The notes beneath the pieces were generated by a model. That model had not been told where the DNA came from, did not search any database, and worked only from the letters and a program-made list of their open reading frames with translations. Position numbers and translations under genes: made by a program. Below, one piece after another: positions 26,191 through 35,383 of a DNA stretch of 64,000 nt (the first letter of the stretch is position 1; each line of letters opens with the position of its first letter). The stretch comes from Variovorax sp. TBS-050B (lineage in GTDB: Bacteria; Pseudomonadota; Gammaproteobacteria; Burkholderiales; Burkholderiaceae_C), in contig NZ_JARXYR010000002.1 in NCBI RefSeq assembly GCF_029893635.1, positions 1,835,001 to 1,899,000 on the forward strand, in the 5' to 3' direction.

Positions 26191-26712
26191 ATGAACCATC
26201 GCACTGCCTCGCTGCCGCGCCGCGGCCTTCTTCTCGGCCTCGCCGCGGCGGGCGCGAGCCTCGCCCTGGCCGGCTGCGGCTTCGAGCTGCGCAAAGCGCC
26301 GGTGTTCGCGTTCAAGACGCTCTCGGTGTCGGGCAACTCGGAACTCATCAACCGCCTGCGGCGCGAGATGCGCGCGGCCGGCACGGTGACGCTGGTGCCC
26401 GCGGCGGACGCGCAGACCGCCGACGCGATCCTCGAGATCCTCGGCGAGAACCGCGACCGCATCGTGATCTCGACCAATTCGGCCGGCGCGCTGCGCGAGC
26501 TGCAGCTGCAGTTGCGCGTGCGCTTCGCGCTGCGCACGCCGGGCGGCAAGTCGCTGCTGGCGGCAACCGAGGTCTCGCAGACGCGCGACCTGAGCTTCAA
26601 CGAAACCAACGCGCTCGCGAAGGAAGGCGAGGCCGAACTGCTGTACCGCGACATGCAGGCCGACCTCGCGCAGCAGATCATGCGCCGCCTCGCGGCGGTC
26701 AAGGAACTCTGA
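26191..26712 (+). CDS. lptE: LPS-assembly lipoprotein LptE
   Basis: 173-residue outer-membrane lipoprotein that plugs the LptD barrel for LPS export. The signal peptide ends in lipobox LAGC (Cys29), followed by the family start GFELRKAPVFAFKTLSVSG. A C-terminal LYRDMQADLAQQIMRRLAAV helix is typical. It lies between leuS and holA, the standard location of lptE in proteobacteria. Confidence 0.92.
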   Translation: MNHRTASLPRRGLLLGLAAAGASLALAGCGFELRKAPVFAFKTLSVSGNSELINRLRREMRAAGTVTLVPAADAQTADAILEILGENRDRIVISTNSAGALRELQLQLRVRFALRTPGGKSLLAATEVSQTRDLSFNETNALAKEGEAELLYRDMQADLAQQIMRRLAAVKEL

Positions 26713-26725
26713 GGCGCTTCCGACG

Positions 26726-27784
26726 ATGCAGCTCGCCAGCGCGCAACTCGGCGCCCATCTGCAGAAGGGCCTGAAGCCCCTCTACACGATCCACGGCGAC
26801 GAGCCGCTGCTCGCGCAGGAGGCGGCCGACGCCATCCGCGCCGCGGCGCGCGCGCAGGGCTACACCGAGCGCAGCTCGTACACCGTGGCGGGCGCGCATT
26901 TCGACTGGAGCGCGGTGCTCGCCGCCGGCGGTTCGCTCTCGCTCTTCGCCGACAAGCAGATCGTCGAGATCCGCATTCCCTCGGGCAAGCCCGGCAAGGA
27001 CGGCAGCACCGCGCTGCAGCAGCTGGCCGAATCGGCACAGGGCAACGACAGCACGCTCACGCTCGTGATGCTGCCGCGGCTGGACAAGGCCACGCGCACC
27101 GGCGCCTGGTTCTCGGCGCTCGAGAACAACGGCGTGAGCATCCAGGTCGATCCCGTCGAGCGGGCCGCGCTGCCGCAGTGGATCGCGCAGCGCCTGGGCC
27201 TGCAGGGCCAGCGCGTGCTGCCGGGCGACGAAGGGCAGCGCACGCTGCAGTTCTTCGCCGACCGCGTGGAGGGCAACCTGCTCGCCGCGCACCAGGAGAT
27301 CCAGAAGCTCGCGCTGCTCTATCCCGCGGGCGAGCTGAGCTGGGAGCAGGTCGAGGCCGCGGTCAACAACGTGGCGCGCTACGACGTCTTCAAGCTCTCC
27401 GAAGCCGTGCTCGGCGGCAACCCGCAGCGGGTGGCGCGCATGCTCGACGGCCTGCAGGCCGAGGGCGAGGCCGAGGTGCTGGTGCACTACACGCTGGCCG
27501 AGGACATCCGCGCCCTCAAGCGCGTGAAGGACGCGATGGCCGCGGGCCGCCCGCTGCCGATGGCGCTGCGCGAGAACCGCATCTGGGGCCCGAAGGAAAG
27601 AGCCTTCGAGCGCGTGCTGCCCCGCCTCGACGACCGCATGCTCGCGCGCCTGCTGCGCTCGGCGCACGTGGTGGACGGCATCGTCAAGGGCCTCAAGCAG
27701 CCCGACTGGCCCGCGAGCGGCTGGCAGGCGCTGCAGCGGCTGGCACTGATGCTGTGCCGCGCCTGCCGCGCCTGCCGGGCCTGA
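26726..27784 (+). CDS. holA: DNA polymerase III subunit delta
   Basis: 352-residue clamp-loader subunit that opens the beta sliding clamp. The N-terminus MQLASAQLGAHLQKGLKPLYTIHGDEPLL and the beta-interacting LSLFADKQIVEIRIPSGKPGKDG segment are characteristic; the collar domain has RYDVFKLSEAVLGGNPQRVARMLDGL. The C-terminus is odd: a 9-base unit repeats three times at 27757-27783, encoding CRACRACRA before the stop. It is the last gene of leuS-lptE-holA, and a long inverted repeat follows at once. Confidence 0.95.
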   Translation: MQLASAQLGAHLQKGLKPLYTIHGDEPLLAQEAADAIRAAARAQGYTERSSYTVAGAHFDWSAVLAAGGSLSLFADKQIVEIRIPSGKPGKDGSTALQQLAESAQGNDSTLTLVMLPRLDKATRTGAWFSALENNGVSIQVDPVERAALPQWIAQRLGLQGQRVLPGDEGQRTLQFFADRVEGNLLAAHQEIQKLALLYPAGELSWEQVEAAVNNVARYDVFKLSEAVLGGNPQRVARMLDGLQAEGEAEVLVHYTLAEDIRALKRVKDAMAAGRPLPMALRENRIWGPKERAFERVLPRLDDRMLARLLRSAHVVDGIVKGLKQPDWPASGWQALQRLALMLCRACRACRA

Positions 27785-27792
27785 GAGGGAAC

Positions 27793-27919
27793 CGGACAGC
27801 CGAACGCAGAGGCCGCGAAGGTTTCGCAGAAGTCGCAGAAGGAAGACCGGAAGAATTCTTTCCGGATTCTTCTGCGACTTCTGCGTGGCTTTTGTCTTTG
27901 TTCTGCGTTCGGCTGTCCG
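27793..27919. repeat. Long imperfect inverted-repeat element, copy 1
   Basis: A 127-base element between holA and proA made of two imperfectly complementary arms around a central GAATTC (27853-27858). The outermost 18 bases on each side match exactly as inverted repeats, and so do 16 inner bases at about 27825-27840 and 27871-27886. The left arm is built from short CGCGAAGG/CGCAGAAGG-type units. The same left-end sequence recurs at 32797, so it is an interspersed element. As RNA it would fold into a very stable hairpin and may end holA transcription. No ORF is contained in it. Confidence 0.8.
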
Positions 27920-27993
27920 CGCCCGTGCCCCGGCGTACCCCGCAATAGGCCTGCCGCACCGCCTGCCGGCGTCGCGTGGGAAAATGGACGGCT

Positions 27994-29289
27994 ATGAACG
28001 CGTTCAACGTCAGCGAACACATGCAGACCCTCGGGCTGCAGGCCAAGACCGCCGCCTTCCTCATGGCGCGTGCGGATGCAGCTACAAAAAACAGAGCATT
28101 GAAGGCCCTGGCCAAGCGCCTGCGCGAGGCCGGCCCGGCGCTGGCAGCGGCCAACCGGCAGGACCTCGAGCGTGCCACCGCGGCCGGTTTGCCGGCGCCC
28201 ATGGTCGACCGGCTCAAGCTCACGCCCAAGGTCGTCGAGACGGTGGCGCTCGGCTGCGAGCAGCTGGCCGGCATGGCCGACGTGATCGGCGAGATCATCG
28301 GCATGAAGCAGCAGCCCAGCGGCATCCGCGTGGGCCAGATGCGGGTGCCGATCGGCGTCTTCGGCATGATCTACGAGAGCCGGCCCAACGTGACCATCGA
28401 GGCCGCCAGCCTCGCGATCAAGAGCGGCAACGCGGCCATCCTGCGCGGCGGCTCGGAAGCCATCGAGTCGAACAAGGCGCTGGCGCTGCTGGTGGCCGAG
28501 GCGCTCGCCGAGGCCGGCCTGCCGGTGGATGCGGTGCAGCTGGTGCAGACCACCGACCGCGAAGCCGTCGGCCAGCTGATCGCCATGCCCGAGTACGTGG
28601 ACGTGATCATCCCGCGCGGCGGCAAGGGCCTGATCGAGCGCATCAGCCGCGAGGCCAAGGTGCCGGTCATCAAGCACCTCGACGGCAACTGCCATGTCTA
28701 CGTGGACGACACGGCCGAGTTCGAGATGGCGCTGCGCATCGTCGACAACGCCAAGACCCAGAAGTACAGCCCCTGCAACGCCGCCGAAGGCCTGCTGGTC
28801 TCGGCCGCGGTGGCCGAGGACTTCCTGCCGCGCATCGGCGCCATCTTCGCAGCCAAGGGCGTGGAGATGCGCTGCGACCCGGCGGCCGCCCGCATCCTGC
28901 GCGCCGACGAGGCGCTCGCGGCGGCCGGCGCGAAGATCGTCGACGCGGTCGAGTCCGACTGGTCCGAGGAATACCTCGCGGCGGTCATCAGCATCAAGGT
29001 GGTCGAGGGCGTGGACGAGGCCATCGCGCACATCAACCGCTACTCCAGCCACCACACCGACGCGATCGTCACGCGCGACCACGTGCATGCGCAGCGCTTC
29101 CTGCGCGAGGTCGACTCGGCGAGCGTCATGGTCAATGCGAGCACACGCTTCGCGGACGGGTTCGAGTTCGGGCTAGGCGCCGAGATCGGCATCAGCACCG
29201 ACAAGTTCCATGCGCGCGGCCCCGTGGGCATCGAGGGGCTGACCTCGCTCAAGTACGTGGTGCTCGGGCAGGGCGAGATCAGAAGCTGA
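27994..29289 (+). CDS. proA: Gamma-glutamyl phosphate reductase
   Basis: 431-residue NADPH-dependent enzyme of proline synthesis that makes glutamate-5-semialdehyde. It has the ALDH fold with catalytic Cys261 in [10 protein letters not shown], the IPRGGKGLI cofactor segment and the [23 protein letters not shown] signature. The ATG at 27994 opens [18 protein letters not shown]; an in-frame ATG six codons earlier lacks a ribosome site. proB is not adjacent. The upstream 209 bases are mostly the inverted-repeat element. Confidence 0.96.
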   Translation: MNAFNVSEHMQTLGLQAKTAAFLMARADAATKNRALKALAKRLREAGPALAAANRQDLERATAAGLPAPMVDRLKLTPKVVETVALGCEQLAGMADVIGEIIGMKQQPSGIRVGQMRVPIGVFGMIYESRPNVTIEAASLAIKSGNAAILRGGSEAIESNKALALLVAEALAEAGLPVDAVQLVQTTDREAVGQLIAMPEYVDVIIPRGGKGLIERISREAKVPVIKHLDGNCHVYVDDTAEFEMALRIVDNAKTQKYSPCNAAEGLLVSAAVAEDFLPRIGAIFAAKGVEMRCDPAAARILRADEALAAAGAKIVDAVESDWSEEYLAAVISIKVVEGVDEAIAHINRYSSHHTDAIVTRDHVHAQRFLREVDSASVMVNASTRFADGFEFGLGAEIGISTDKFHARGPVGIEGLTSLKYVVLGQGEIRS

Positions 29290-29411
29290 CGCGCCGGCCG
29301 GGGCTGCTCTCGGCCGCCGCGCCTTTTCCGGCTCTTGTCATCGGGGCGGCCACCCCCAAATCCTACAATTCTGCTCCACCTCTCCAGTACAAAACCAACA
29401 AGGCCGCCCGC

Positions 29412-30734
29412 ATGGTTCCGCATCTCGTCACCGCCCTGACCGGCCCGATCAACGAACTGGAACAGCGGGTGCTCGACTCGACCCCCGCCATCGAGCGCTG
29501 GTTCCGCCTCGAATGGATGGAGCACACGCCGCCGTTCTACAGCGCGGTGGACATCCGCAACGCCGGCTTCAAGCTCGCGCCGGTCGACACCAACCTGTTC
29601 CCGGGCGGCTGGAACAACCTCACCAAGGAAATGCTGCCGCTCGCGGTGCAGGCGGCCCAGGCGGCGATCGAGAAGATCTGTCCGGAGGCGCGCAACCTGC
29701 TCGTCGTTCCCGAGAACCACGCGAAGAACAACACCTTCTACCTCGCCAACGTGGCGCAGCTGGTGCGCATCTTCCACATGGCGGGACTCAACGTGCGCGT
29801 CGGCTCGATCGACCCGGCCATCAAGTCGCCCAAGAAGATCGAACTGCCCAACGGCGAGACCGTGTGCCTCGAGCCCGTGGTGCGCACCAAGCGCCGCCTG
29901 GGCCTGAAGAACTTCGATCCCTGCACGATCCTGCTCAACAACGAGCTGTCGGCGGGCACGCCGGGCATCCTCGAGGACCTGCACGAGCAGTACCTGCTGC
30001 CGCCGCTGCATGCCGGCTGGTCGGTGCGGCGCAAGAGCAACCACCTGCACAGCTACGAGGAGCTGTCGAAGCGCTTCGGCAAGCTGCTCGGCATCGACCC
30101 CTGGCTGATCAACCCGATCTATGCGCGCGCCGAGGGCGTGGACCTCGCCGAGGGCCGCGGCATCGACGTGCTCACCAGCCACGTGGACGCGGTGCTCACC
30201 AAGGTGCGCCGCAAGTACAAGGAATACGGCATCAACGAGAAGCCCTTCGTGGTCGTCAAGGGCCACATGGGCGGCGACGGCCCGGGCGTGATCACCGTGC
30301 GCGATGCCCGGGAGGTCGAGGGCCTCGTCGGCAGCGGCAAGCCGCGTGCGGCTGCGGCCAGCACCCGTGCAGGGGCGGCGGCGCGGGCGCTGCGCGGCCC
30401 CGGCGAGCTGATCGTGCAGGAAGGCGTGCTCACCAACGAGCGCGTGCACAACGGCGTGGCCGAGCCGGTGGTCTACATGATGGACCGCTACGTGGTCGGC
30501 GGCTTCTACCGCGTGCATGCCGAGCGCAATCCCGACGAGAACCTCAAGCTGCCCGGCGCGAGCTTCGTGCCGCTGGCCTTCTCCGACAGCACGCACCTGC
30601 CGCAGCCCGGCGCGAAGCCCGGCGCGAGCGCGCCGAACCGCTTCTACATGTACGGCGTGGTGGGCCGGCTGGCCATGGTCGCGGCCAGCTACGAGATGGA
30701 AGCCACCGACCCCGACGCCGAAATCTACGAATGA
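29412..30734 (+). CDS. gshA: Glutamate-cysteine ligase, ATP-grasp proteobacterial type
   Basis: 440-residue ligase making gamma-glutamylcysteine, the first step of glutathione synthesis. The sequence (NELEQRVLDSTPAIERWFRLEW, VDIRNAGFKLAPVDTNLFPGGWNNL, VVKGHMGGDGPGVITVRD, YMMDRYVVGGFYRVHAER) matches the Acidithiobacillus/betaproteobacterial type, unrelated to E. coli GshA. Residues about 306-333 are an alanine/arginine/glycine-rich low-complexity stretch where relatives, as I remember them, have a conserved LNRK-QRNKM-like segment. A TACAAT box lies at 29364-29369, with TTGTCA at 29335 but too distant for a standard pair. gshB is 10.6 kb downstream. Confidence 0.92.
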   Translation: MVPHLVTALTGPINELEQRVLDSTPAIERWFRLEWMEHTPPFYSAVDIRNAGFKLAPVDTNLFPGGWNNLTKEMLPLAVQAAQAAIEKICPEARNLLVVPENHAKNNTFYLANVAQLVRIFHMAGLNVRVGSIDPAIKSPKKIELPNGETVCLEPVVRTKRRLGLKNFDPCTILLNNELSAGTPGILEDLHEQYLLPPLHAGWSVRRKSNHLHSYEELSKRFGKLLGIDPWLINPIYARAEGVDLAEGRGIDVLTSHVDAVLTKVRRKYKEYGINEKPFVVVKGHMGGDGPGVITVRDAREVEGLVGSGKPRAAAASTRAGAAARALRGPGELIVQEGVLTNERVHNGVAEPVVYMMDRYVVGGFYRVHAERNPDENLKLPGASFVPLAFSDSTHLPQPGAKPGASAPNRFYMYGVVGRLAMVAASYEMEATDPDAEIYE

Positions 30735-30908
30735 TTTCGCCCGCCGGTTTGCGCGGGCGGCCGTCGGCGGCAAAATAGCGACCCCACAGCAAAGGAAACA
30801 AAAGGGCGGGGAGGATGCTTGCGGCGGCCGGAGAGCCGCCATGGCAGCAGCTCCGCGCGTGTGACTTCCGGTTACATCCGCGCCGTTCGTCCTTTTTCCA
30901 TCGACTTC
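30735..30908 (+). other. Structured leader region upstream of kup
   Basis: 174-base gap between gshA and the preferred kup start. It holds an A/G-rich segment (CAAAGGAAACAAAAGGG, about 30790-30806), a GGCGGC/GCCGCC hairpin at about 30823-30840, and directly after it a seven-codon ORF (ATG 30841, stop 30862-30864; MAAAPRV). The frame of kup is open through this region, so a TTG start at 30819 is also possible. Whether this is a regulatory leader is an inference; it does not match a riboswitch class I recognise. Confidence 0.35.
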
Positions 30909-32780
<1,872 letters not shown>

Positions 32781-32796
32781 GGGAGGGATCGGGATC

Positions 32797-32994
32797 GGAC
32801 AGCCGTACGCAGAGGGCGCGAAGGTTTCGCGAAGGACGCGAAAGGAATACCTGAAGGGTATCGTCGTCGCGCGGCCGCAGCGTCCCGGAAGCGGCTTCGG
32901 GGCGCTACGCTGGCAAAGCGCGGCCCCCTCCATTTGTCCTGGCTGTTCTTTCGCGCCCTTCGCGAAACCTTCGCGTCCTTCGCGTCCGGCTGTG
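32797..32994. repeat. Long inverted-repeat element, copy 2, with about 97 bases between the arms
   Basis: The left arm (32797-32848) starts CGGACAGCCG and matches the left arm of the 27793 element at about 33 of the first 35 bases. The right arm (about 32946-32994) is its imperfect inverted repeat; CGCGAAACCTTCGCG is exact. Unlike copy 1, the arms are separated by about 97 bases (32849-32945) of GC-rich sequence with its own small inverted repeats. It fills the 219-base gap between the convergent kup and gntR genes and may act as a two-way terminator. Confidence 0.78.
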
Positions 32995-32999
32995 GGCTT

Positions 33000-33743
33000 T
33001 CAACCCAGCCCCAGCATCTGCCCCAGGCTGCGCTGCGAAGCCGGCCGGTCGAGCGCGATGTTGCGCTCGAGCACCAGCAGGTGCTCCTCCATGAGCCGCA
33101 CGGCCTCGTCGGCATCGCCGCGCGCGATCGCATCGACCAGTTCGGCATGCTCGTCGTGCTCGCACGAGGCGTTGCCGGGCGGCTCGTAGAGCGCCACGAT
33201 CAGCGAGCAGCGCGACATCAGCTCGGTGAGGTAGCGCTCGAGGATCGGGTTGCGCGCGAGCCGCGCCACGCGCAGGTGGAACGAACTCGCGAGCCGCGCC
33301 CACTCGGGCTGGGTGTAGCGGTGCATCGCCGCATGCTCTGCCTTCAGGTGCCGGCGCAGTTCGGCGATCTCGGCGCGGGTGGCGTTGCGCACCGCCATGC
33401 GCACCAGCGCGGCCTCGAGCGCGCGCCTCGCCTCGAAGATCTGCCGCGTCTCCTCGGGCGAGGGCATGGCGACGATCGCGCCGCGGTTCGGCCGCAGCTC
33501 CACGATGTGGTCGTGCGCGAGCCGCTGCAACACCTTGCGCACGAGCGCGCGGCTCACGCCGAACAGCTCGCACAGCGAGGCCTCGGGCAGCTTGGTGCCG
33601 GGCGCGAGGCGCTGGTGCGTCACGCCCTCGAACACCGAGCGGTAGATGCGCGCCTCGATGTCCTCGTCCGCGCTGCCGGCGGCGTTCTCGGCGGCGGGTC
33701 GGGACGGAGCGGAAGCGGGGGGCGAGGTGCGGGAGCGGGCCAT
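33000..33743 (-). CDS. GntR-family transcriptional regulator with FCD domain
   Basis: 247-residue regulator. An N-terminal winged helix (IYRSVFEGVTHQRLAPGTKLPEASLCELFGVSRALVRKVLQRLAHDHIVELRPNRGAIV) is followed by an all-helical FCD effector domain with the metal-ligand pattern typical of FadR-C (HLRVARLARN, HDEHAELVDAIARGD). FCD regulators usually respond to organic acids. It is the third gene of a minus-strand run after the NTF2-like and deacetylase genes. The three GAATTGTC sites at 35222-35278, in the promoter region of this run and of the divergent ABC operon, are its likely operators. Confidence 0.9.
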   Translation of the reverse strand: MARSRTSPPASAPSRPAAENAAGSADEDIEARIYRSVFEGVTHQRLAPGTKLPEASLCELFGVSRALVRKVLQRLAHDHIVELRPNRGAIVAMPSPEETRQIFEARRALEAALVRMAVRNATRAEIAELRRHLKAEHAAMHRYTQPEWARLASSFHLRVARLARNPILERYLTELMSRCSLIVALYEPPGNASCEHDEHAELVDAIARGDADEAVRLMEEHLLVLERNIALDRPASQRSLGQMLGLG

Positions 33744-33784
33744 GGCGGAGCGAGCGGATCGAGGCGGCGATTATCGAGCGCGCT

Positions 33785-34708
33785 TCAGTCGAACGCGCCG
33801 GGCCGCTCGGCCGCGAGCTGCTGCATGTGCGCGGCGATCGCGCCCGGCGTGGTGAACCAGATCTCGCCGCGGTCGCGCGCGCGCGCGAGGTGCGCGAGCG
33901 CGCCGCGCAGGTGCCGCAGCCGGTAGGGCTGCCCCACGATGTACGGATGCAGCGCGAGGCCCATCACCAGCGGCTGCGCGCGCGACTGCTCGCGCATCTC
34001 GTCGAAGTTGTCGACCACCATCGCGGCGAAGTCCTTCGCGTCCATCAGCCGGCCCACGATCATCGGGATGTCGTTGAGCTCCTGCGGATAGGGCACCGAC
34101 CAGATCGGCGTGCCGCCGCGCGTGCGCATGCGTACCGGCTGGTCGTCGTGGCACCAGTTGAGCGTGTAGCCGTAGCCGGTCTCGGCCAGCAGGTCGGGCG
34201 TGACGGGGCTCTCCGAGATCCACGGCGAGAGCCAGCCCGCCGGCGCCCGGCCGCTCTCGCGCAGCATGCGCTCGCGGCAGCGCACCAGCAGCGCGCGCTC
34301 GTGCGCCTCGTCGAGCGCGCCCTGGCGCTCGGCGTTGCTGTGGCCGTGGCCGATCAGCTCGTCGCCGCGCGCCACCACCGCCTGCACCAGTTCCGGGCAG
34401 TGGTCGTAGAGCGCGGTGTTGACCAGCGCGCCCGTGGGCAGCCCGAGCGCGTCGAACAGTTCCAGGCAGCGCCACGCGCCCACGCGGTTGCCGTACTCGC
34501 GCCAGCCGTGGTTCAGCACGTCGGGCTGCGGCGAGGCCGGGCCGATGCAGGCGCCGAGCCCGTCGCCGAAGGCGAAGTGCTCGATGTTGAAGCCCAGGTA
34601 GACCGCGAGCCGCGCGCCGTTGGGCCAGGCGTGGTCGGGCCGGCGCGTGATCGGCCGGTAGTCGAAGCGGCCGTGCGAGGGCAGCAGTTCGGGCCAGCGC
34701 GCCGTCAT
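33785..34708 (-). CDS. Polysaccharide deacetylase family protein, PuuE/allantoinase-like
   Basis: 307-residue NodB-fold hydrolase. YLGFNIEHFAFGDGLG, GHGHSNAE (metal-binding histidines) and GLALHPYIVGQPYRLRHLR match the PuuE subgroup, which hydrolyses allantoin or related cyclic amides rather than polysaccharides. There is no signal peptide, so it is cytoplasmic. It lies 10 bases downstream of the NTF2-like gene and 41 bases upstream of gntR on the same strand. Together with the divergent amino-acid-type ABC transporter this suggests import and hydrolysis of a ureide, hydantoin or amide; the substrate is not identifiable. Confidence 0.82.
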   Translation of the reverse strand: MTARWPELLPSHGRFDYRPITRRPDHAWPNGARLAVYLGFNIEHFAFGDGLGACIGPASPQPDVLNHGWREYGNRVGAWRCLELFDALGLPTGALVNTALYDHCPELVQAVVARGDELIGHGHSNAERQGALDEAHERALLVRCRERMLRESGRAPAGWLSPWISESPVTPDLLAETGYGYTLNWCHDDQPVRMRTRGGTPIWSVPYPQELNDIPMIVGRLMDAKDFAAMVVDNFDEMREQSRAQPLVMGLALHPYIVGQPYRLRHLRGALAHLARARDRGEIWFTTPGAIAAHMQQLAAERPGAFD

Positions 34709-34718
34709 GCCTGCGGCC

Positions 34719-35150
34719 TCACAGCACCGCGAGGCCGGCGCGCACGAGCAGCCATTCGGCGCTGTCGTTCCACACGTCCATCTGCACGATCAGGCCGTGG
34801 CGCACCACGTAGCGGTCGACGTAGCGGTTGCCTTCGAAGGCGGTGCCGTCGGGCCAGGCGCCGTAGAGCGTGCCCAGGCTGTAGACCACCGTCTCCTCGG
34901 GCGTGCCGCCCGCCACCACTTCGGTGCGTTCGATCTTCTTCTTGACCCAGGCATAGCGCTTCGCATTGAAGGCCGAGGTGTCGCCGGGCGCCTGCATCGG
35001 GCGGTTGCCGGTGAAGCGGATCCGAATGCCGGGCGCGGTGTAGCGCGAGGCCGAAGCCGGGTCGGGAATCATCACCAGGCGCAGGAATTCGTCGACCACC
35101 GCGGCGGGGTCGGTGATCGCGGGCGTGGCGGTCGTGGCGGGCGTTTCCAT
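34719..35150 (-). CDS. Nuclear transport factor 2 (SnoaL-like) family protein
   Basis: 143-residue small alpha+beta protein: an N-terminal helix (DPAAVVDEFLRLVMIPD), strands around GIRIRFTGN, and the late YVDRYVVRHGLIVQMDVWNDSAEWL pattern of NTF2-like/SnoaL proteins. Such proteins act as isomerases, hydrolases or dehydratases on small ligands. The ATG at 35150 is chosen because GGAG lies six bases upstream; two further in-frame ATGs (35162 and 35174) lack this. It is the first gene of the minus-strand GntR-regulated run. Confidence 0.75.
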   Translation of the reverse strand: METPATTATPAITDPAAVVDEFLRLVMIPDPASASRYTAPGIRIRFTGNRPMQAPGDTSAFNAKRYAWVKKKIERTEVVAGGTPEETVVYSLGTLYGAWPDGTAFEGNRYVDRYVVRHGLIVQMDVWNDSAEWLLVRAGLAVL

Positions 35151-35221
35151 GTGGTTCTCCATCGTGTGGGCCATGACGGTGCATGGCGGCGGACATGCGG
35201 GGCTGCAGCAATTCCCGTGCC

Positions 35222-35278
35222 GAATTGTCCACGCATCTATCTATGAATTGTCGACAATTCGTGCGAAGAATTGTCGAC
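35222..35278. promoter_or_regulatory. Predicted GntR operator array (three sites, 23-base period)
   Basis: GAATTGTC occurs at 35222, 35245 and 35268, exactly 23 bases apart. The middle copy is a perfect 16-base palindrome, GAATTGTCGACAATTC (35245-35260); the flanking copies are half or partial sites. The TTGTCGACAA core is of the kind bound by FCD-type GntR regulators. It sits in the 233-base gap between the NTF2-like/deacetylase/gntR run and the divergent ABC transporter operon, so one regulator could control both directions. Confidence 0.7.
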
Positions 35279-35383
35279 CTGGCATGGCGCTTGCGTCCAG
35301 GCCCGGCGAGCCGCTTCGGCGGATCACCGACGCACCGCCCGGGTGCCGACCTGTTGTTGTCCTTCCCTGTCCAGGAGTCCGCC

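Noticed and set aside
29335..29369. TTGTCA and TACAAT as a promoter pair for gshA.
   Set aside because: The 23-base spacing is too long for a sigma70 promoter; only the TACAAT box is kept as a hint.
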